Below are positions 36,522 through 36,961 of a stretch of DNA of 36,961 nt, piece after piece; the stretch's first letter is position 1; every line of letters starts with the position of its first letter. Source of the stretch: Candidatus Hydrogenedentota bacterium (GTDB lineage Bacteria; Hydrogenedentota; Hydrogenedentia; Hydrogenedentales; CAITNO01); NCBI GenBank assembly GCA_012730105.1, contig JAAYBJ010000124.1, forward strand, positions 1 through 36,961. The letters run 5' to 3'. The notes beneath the pieces are model-generated. The model was not told the DNA's origin. It searched no databases and worked only from the letters and a program-made list of their open reading frames with translations. Made by a program: the position numbers and the translations under genes.

Positions 36522-36961
36522 TTAACGCTTGGAAAATCCGAGCACAACCAACAGGCTTATACTAATCAGTAACCAGTCGCCAAAGACGCGTTCGAGCATA
36601 TCGACGGCCTTGTCATTGTTTTCACAGCTGCCACAGCCGCCACAGCAACCTTCGGGTTCACCTTCGGCAGGCGCTTCACCTTCACCTTCGACGGGCACTT
36701 CACCTTCGCCTTCGGTTTCACCTTCGGCAGGCGTTTCGCCTTCGATTTCGCCTTCAACCGGCACTTCACCTTCACCTTCGGCGGGCGCTTCGCCTTCGGG
36801 TTCACCTTCGACAGGCACTTCGCCCTCGCCTTCGACAGGCACTTCGCCTTCGCCTTCGACGGGAAGTTCGCCTTCACCTTCAATAGGCGCTTCGCCTTCG
36901 ACCGGTACTTCACCTTCACCCTCGGCGGGCACTTCGCCTTCGATTTCGCCTTCAACCGGTA
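36522..36961 (-). CDS. C-terminal part of a secreted PEGEG-repeat protein with a Cys-rich anchor tail (partial)
   Basis: The gene runs off the window edge, and about 145 codons are visible. The first 100 or so residues are Pro/Val-Glu-Gly-Glu low complexity (VPVEGEGE, APAEGEGE, TPAEGETEGE), the same style as the linkers of the 950-residue protein. Then come a cysteine-rich turn (GCCGGCGSCENN), about ten residues, a transmembrane helix (DWLLISISLLVVLGF) and the basic end SKR. A Cys-motif, helix and basic end form a three-part C-terminal anchor that differs from the IPTL-type tail of its neighbour. It recalls MYXO-CTERM-like tails only in outline. The N-terminal, functional part is not in the window. 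Its terminator is at 36469-36498. Confidence 0.75.
   Translation of the reverse strand, partial: PVEGEIEGEVPAEGEGEVPVEGEAPIEGEGELPVEGEGEVPVEGEGEVPVEGEPEGEAPAEGEGEVPVEGEIEGETPAEGETEGEGEVPVEGEGEAPAEGEPEGCCGGCGSCENNDKAVDMLERVFGDWLLISISLLVVLGFSKR

Noticed and set aside
1-36961. tRNA, rRNA, integrase or transposase genes
   Set aside because: Looked for on both strands; none recognised, so no evidence for an integrated phage or insertion sequence.

Overview
The window reads as GC-rich chromosomal DNA from an uncultured-type, polysaccharide-degrading Gram-negative bacterium. Three things suggest Candidatus Hydrogenedentota or a near relative in the Planctomycetes/Lentisphaerae/Sumerlaeota sphere: secreted proteins with long Pro-Glu-Gly-Glu tracts, a dense set of secreted sulfatase, sialidase and glycosidase genes, and an outer-membrane porin. 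This taxonomic call is inference from gene style; there is no rRNA or tRNA gene to settle it.

Layout. Positions 1-2369 hold a possible gene tail, an OprO/P-type porin (minus strand) and a long gene-poor gap. Positions 2370-5507 form a tight plus-strand operon: ECF sigma factor, one-pass membrane protein (putative anti-sigma), lipoprotein, and a secreted GH5 endoglycoceramidase-like enzyme. Positions 5595-10086 are minus strand: a SpoU RNA methyltransferase, a secreted TPR/coiled-coil protein, a zinc-ribbon/TM/TPR protein, a previously hidden 57-residue zinc-ribbon membrane protein, and a multi-pass membrane protein. Positions 10276-16139 are plus strand: a membrane-anchored C45 Ntn-hydrolase, then the housekeeping run ybaB, fmt, rsmB, a PASTA protein without a kinase domain, and rpe.

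Positions 16146-32000 are a sugar-degradation region: AGE-type epimerase, VOC protein, sulfatase, alpha/alpha-toroid lyase-like protein, GH67-like glycosidase, two sialidase-like proteins with the relic of a third, a Tat-exported EEP-fold enzyme, an NHL propeller and a GH116 beta-glucosidase/glucosylceramidase-like protein. Together these suggest stepwise removal of sulfate, sialic acid, uronic acid and beta-glucose from complex host or algal glycans, possibly glycosphingolipids. Positions 32100-36961 hold a four-helix-bundle protein of the 23S rRNA intervening-sequence family and two secreted PEGEG-repeat proteins with different C-terminal anchors.

The most unusual signal is a dispersed DNA repeat: short tandem arrays of the near-palindrome GTC-R-GAC with a 10-bp period. 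They occur at 5531-5580, 29755-29784, 32018-32077 and 32768-32847, in each case just 3' of (or inside the 3' end of) a gene and with the purine-centred strand matching that gene's sense strand. Two arrays bracket the four-helix-bundle gene, which has its own promoter, and the second array is translated as its C-terminal tail. A sister 9-bp array (GTCCTAC) lies at 22154-22189. A protein and repeat system of this kind is the best candidate here for something undescribed.
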